Of a DNA stretch of 13,766 bases, positions 13,734-13,766 are shown one piece after another. The first letter of the stretch is position 1, and each line of letters starts with the position of its first letter. The position numbers were made by a program, and so were the translations under genes. Under the pieces are notes generated by a model. The model made no database searches, was not told where the DNA came from, and saw only the letters and a list, made by a program, of their open reading frames with translations. The stretch is from contig JBBKWP010000057.1 of NCBI GenBank assembly GCA_037968995.1, positions 1-13,766 on the forward strand, written 5' to 3'. The stretch is from JAEXNA01 sp037968995. GTDB lineage: Bacteria; Vulcanimicrobiota; Xenobia; Xenobiales; JADMJV01.

Positions 13734-13766
13734 CGAATCTAGCGCCTGACCCCTCAGCTAAATCTG
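13730..13766 (+). CDS. Possible start of next gene (cut by window edge)
   Basis: GTG 13730 overlaps the hydrolase stop as GTGA and opens a frame (MTNLAPDPSAKS) that runs off the window. There is no good Shine-Dalgarno, and only twelve codons are visible, so this is tentative. Confidence 0.3.
   Translation, partial: MTNLAPDPSAKS

Overview
The window is about 13.8 kb of fairly GC-rich, gene-dense bacterial chromosome. No rRNA, tRNA, CRISPR array, transposase or phage gene is visible. The best lineage clue is the conserved run Orn/Lys/Arg decarboxylase - Ycf45/SpoIIIAA-like R3H ATPase - tmk - holB - ricT. It resembles the Firmicutes yaaO-tmk-holB-yaaT neighbourhood with a cyanobacteria-type R3H ATPase inserted. 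I infer a Terrabacteria-type lineage (Cyanobacteria relatives, Eremiobacterota or similar); the phylum cannot be fixed from this sequence alone.

Layout. (1) 1-1479, plus strand: the C-terminus of an AAA ATPase, overlapped by four bases by a gene for a six-repeat TPR protein with a multi-pass membrane tail. (2) About 1650-3640, minus strand: a small protein with an antitoxin-like acidic tail, a secreted or membrane-anchored protein resembling the FliF RBM3 ring-building domain, and two tandem PilZ-like proteins with a shared degenerate motif. A bidirectional terminator separates the first two genes. The FliF-like gene has a striking structured leader that can hide its ribosome binding site. 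(3) 3640-5974, plus strand: a membrane-anchored endonuclease/exonuclease/phosphatase-fold protein and an endonuclease I family nuclease. Each is preceded by the same exact 18-bp element. (4) About 5997-11916, plus strand: a tightly packed operon with a tiny ORF, a small unknown protein, the decarboxylase, R3H ATPase, thymidylate kinase, DNA polymerase III delta-prime subunit and RicT/PSP1 protein. (5) 11917-12051: an intergenic region with three DnaA-box-like 9-mers in a row, one of them perfect. (6) 12052-13733: a short-chain dehydrogenase and an alpha/beta hydrolase, overlapping, with a possible next gene starting at 13730.

How they may work together. The operon supplies dTTP synthesis and the clamp loader, alongside an RNA-maturation or regulatory protein and a nucleotide-dependent nucleic-acid-binding ATPase. 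The DnaA boxes just behind it suggest a link to replication control. The most unusual part is the 2.1-3.6 kb block, where a stand-alone FliF/SpoIIIAG-like ring domain lies beside two PilZ-like proteins and no flagellar gene is in sight.
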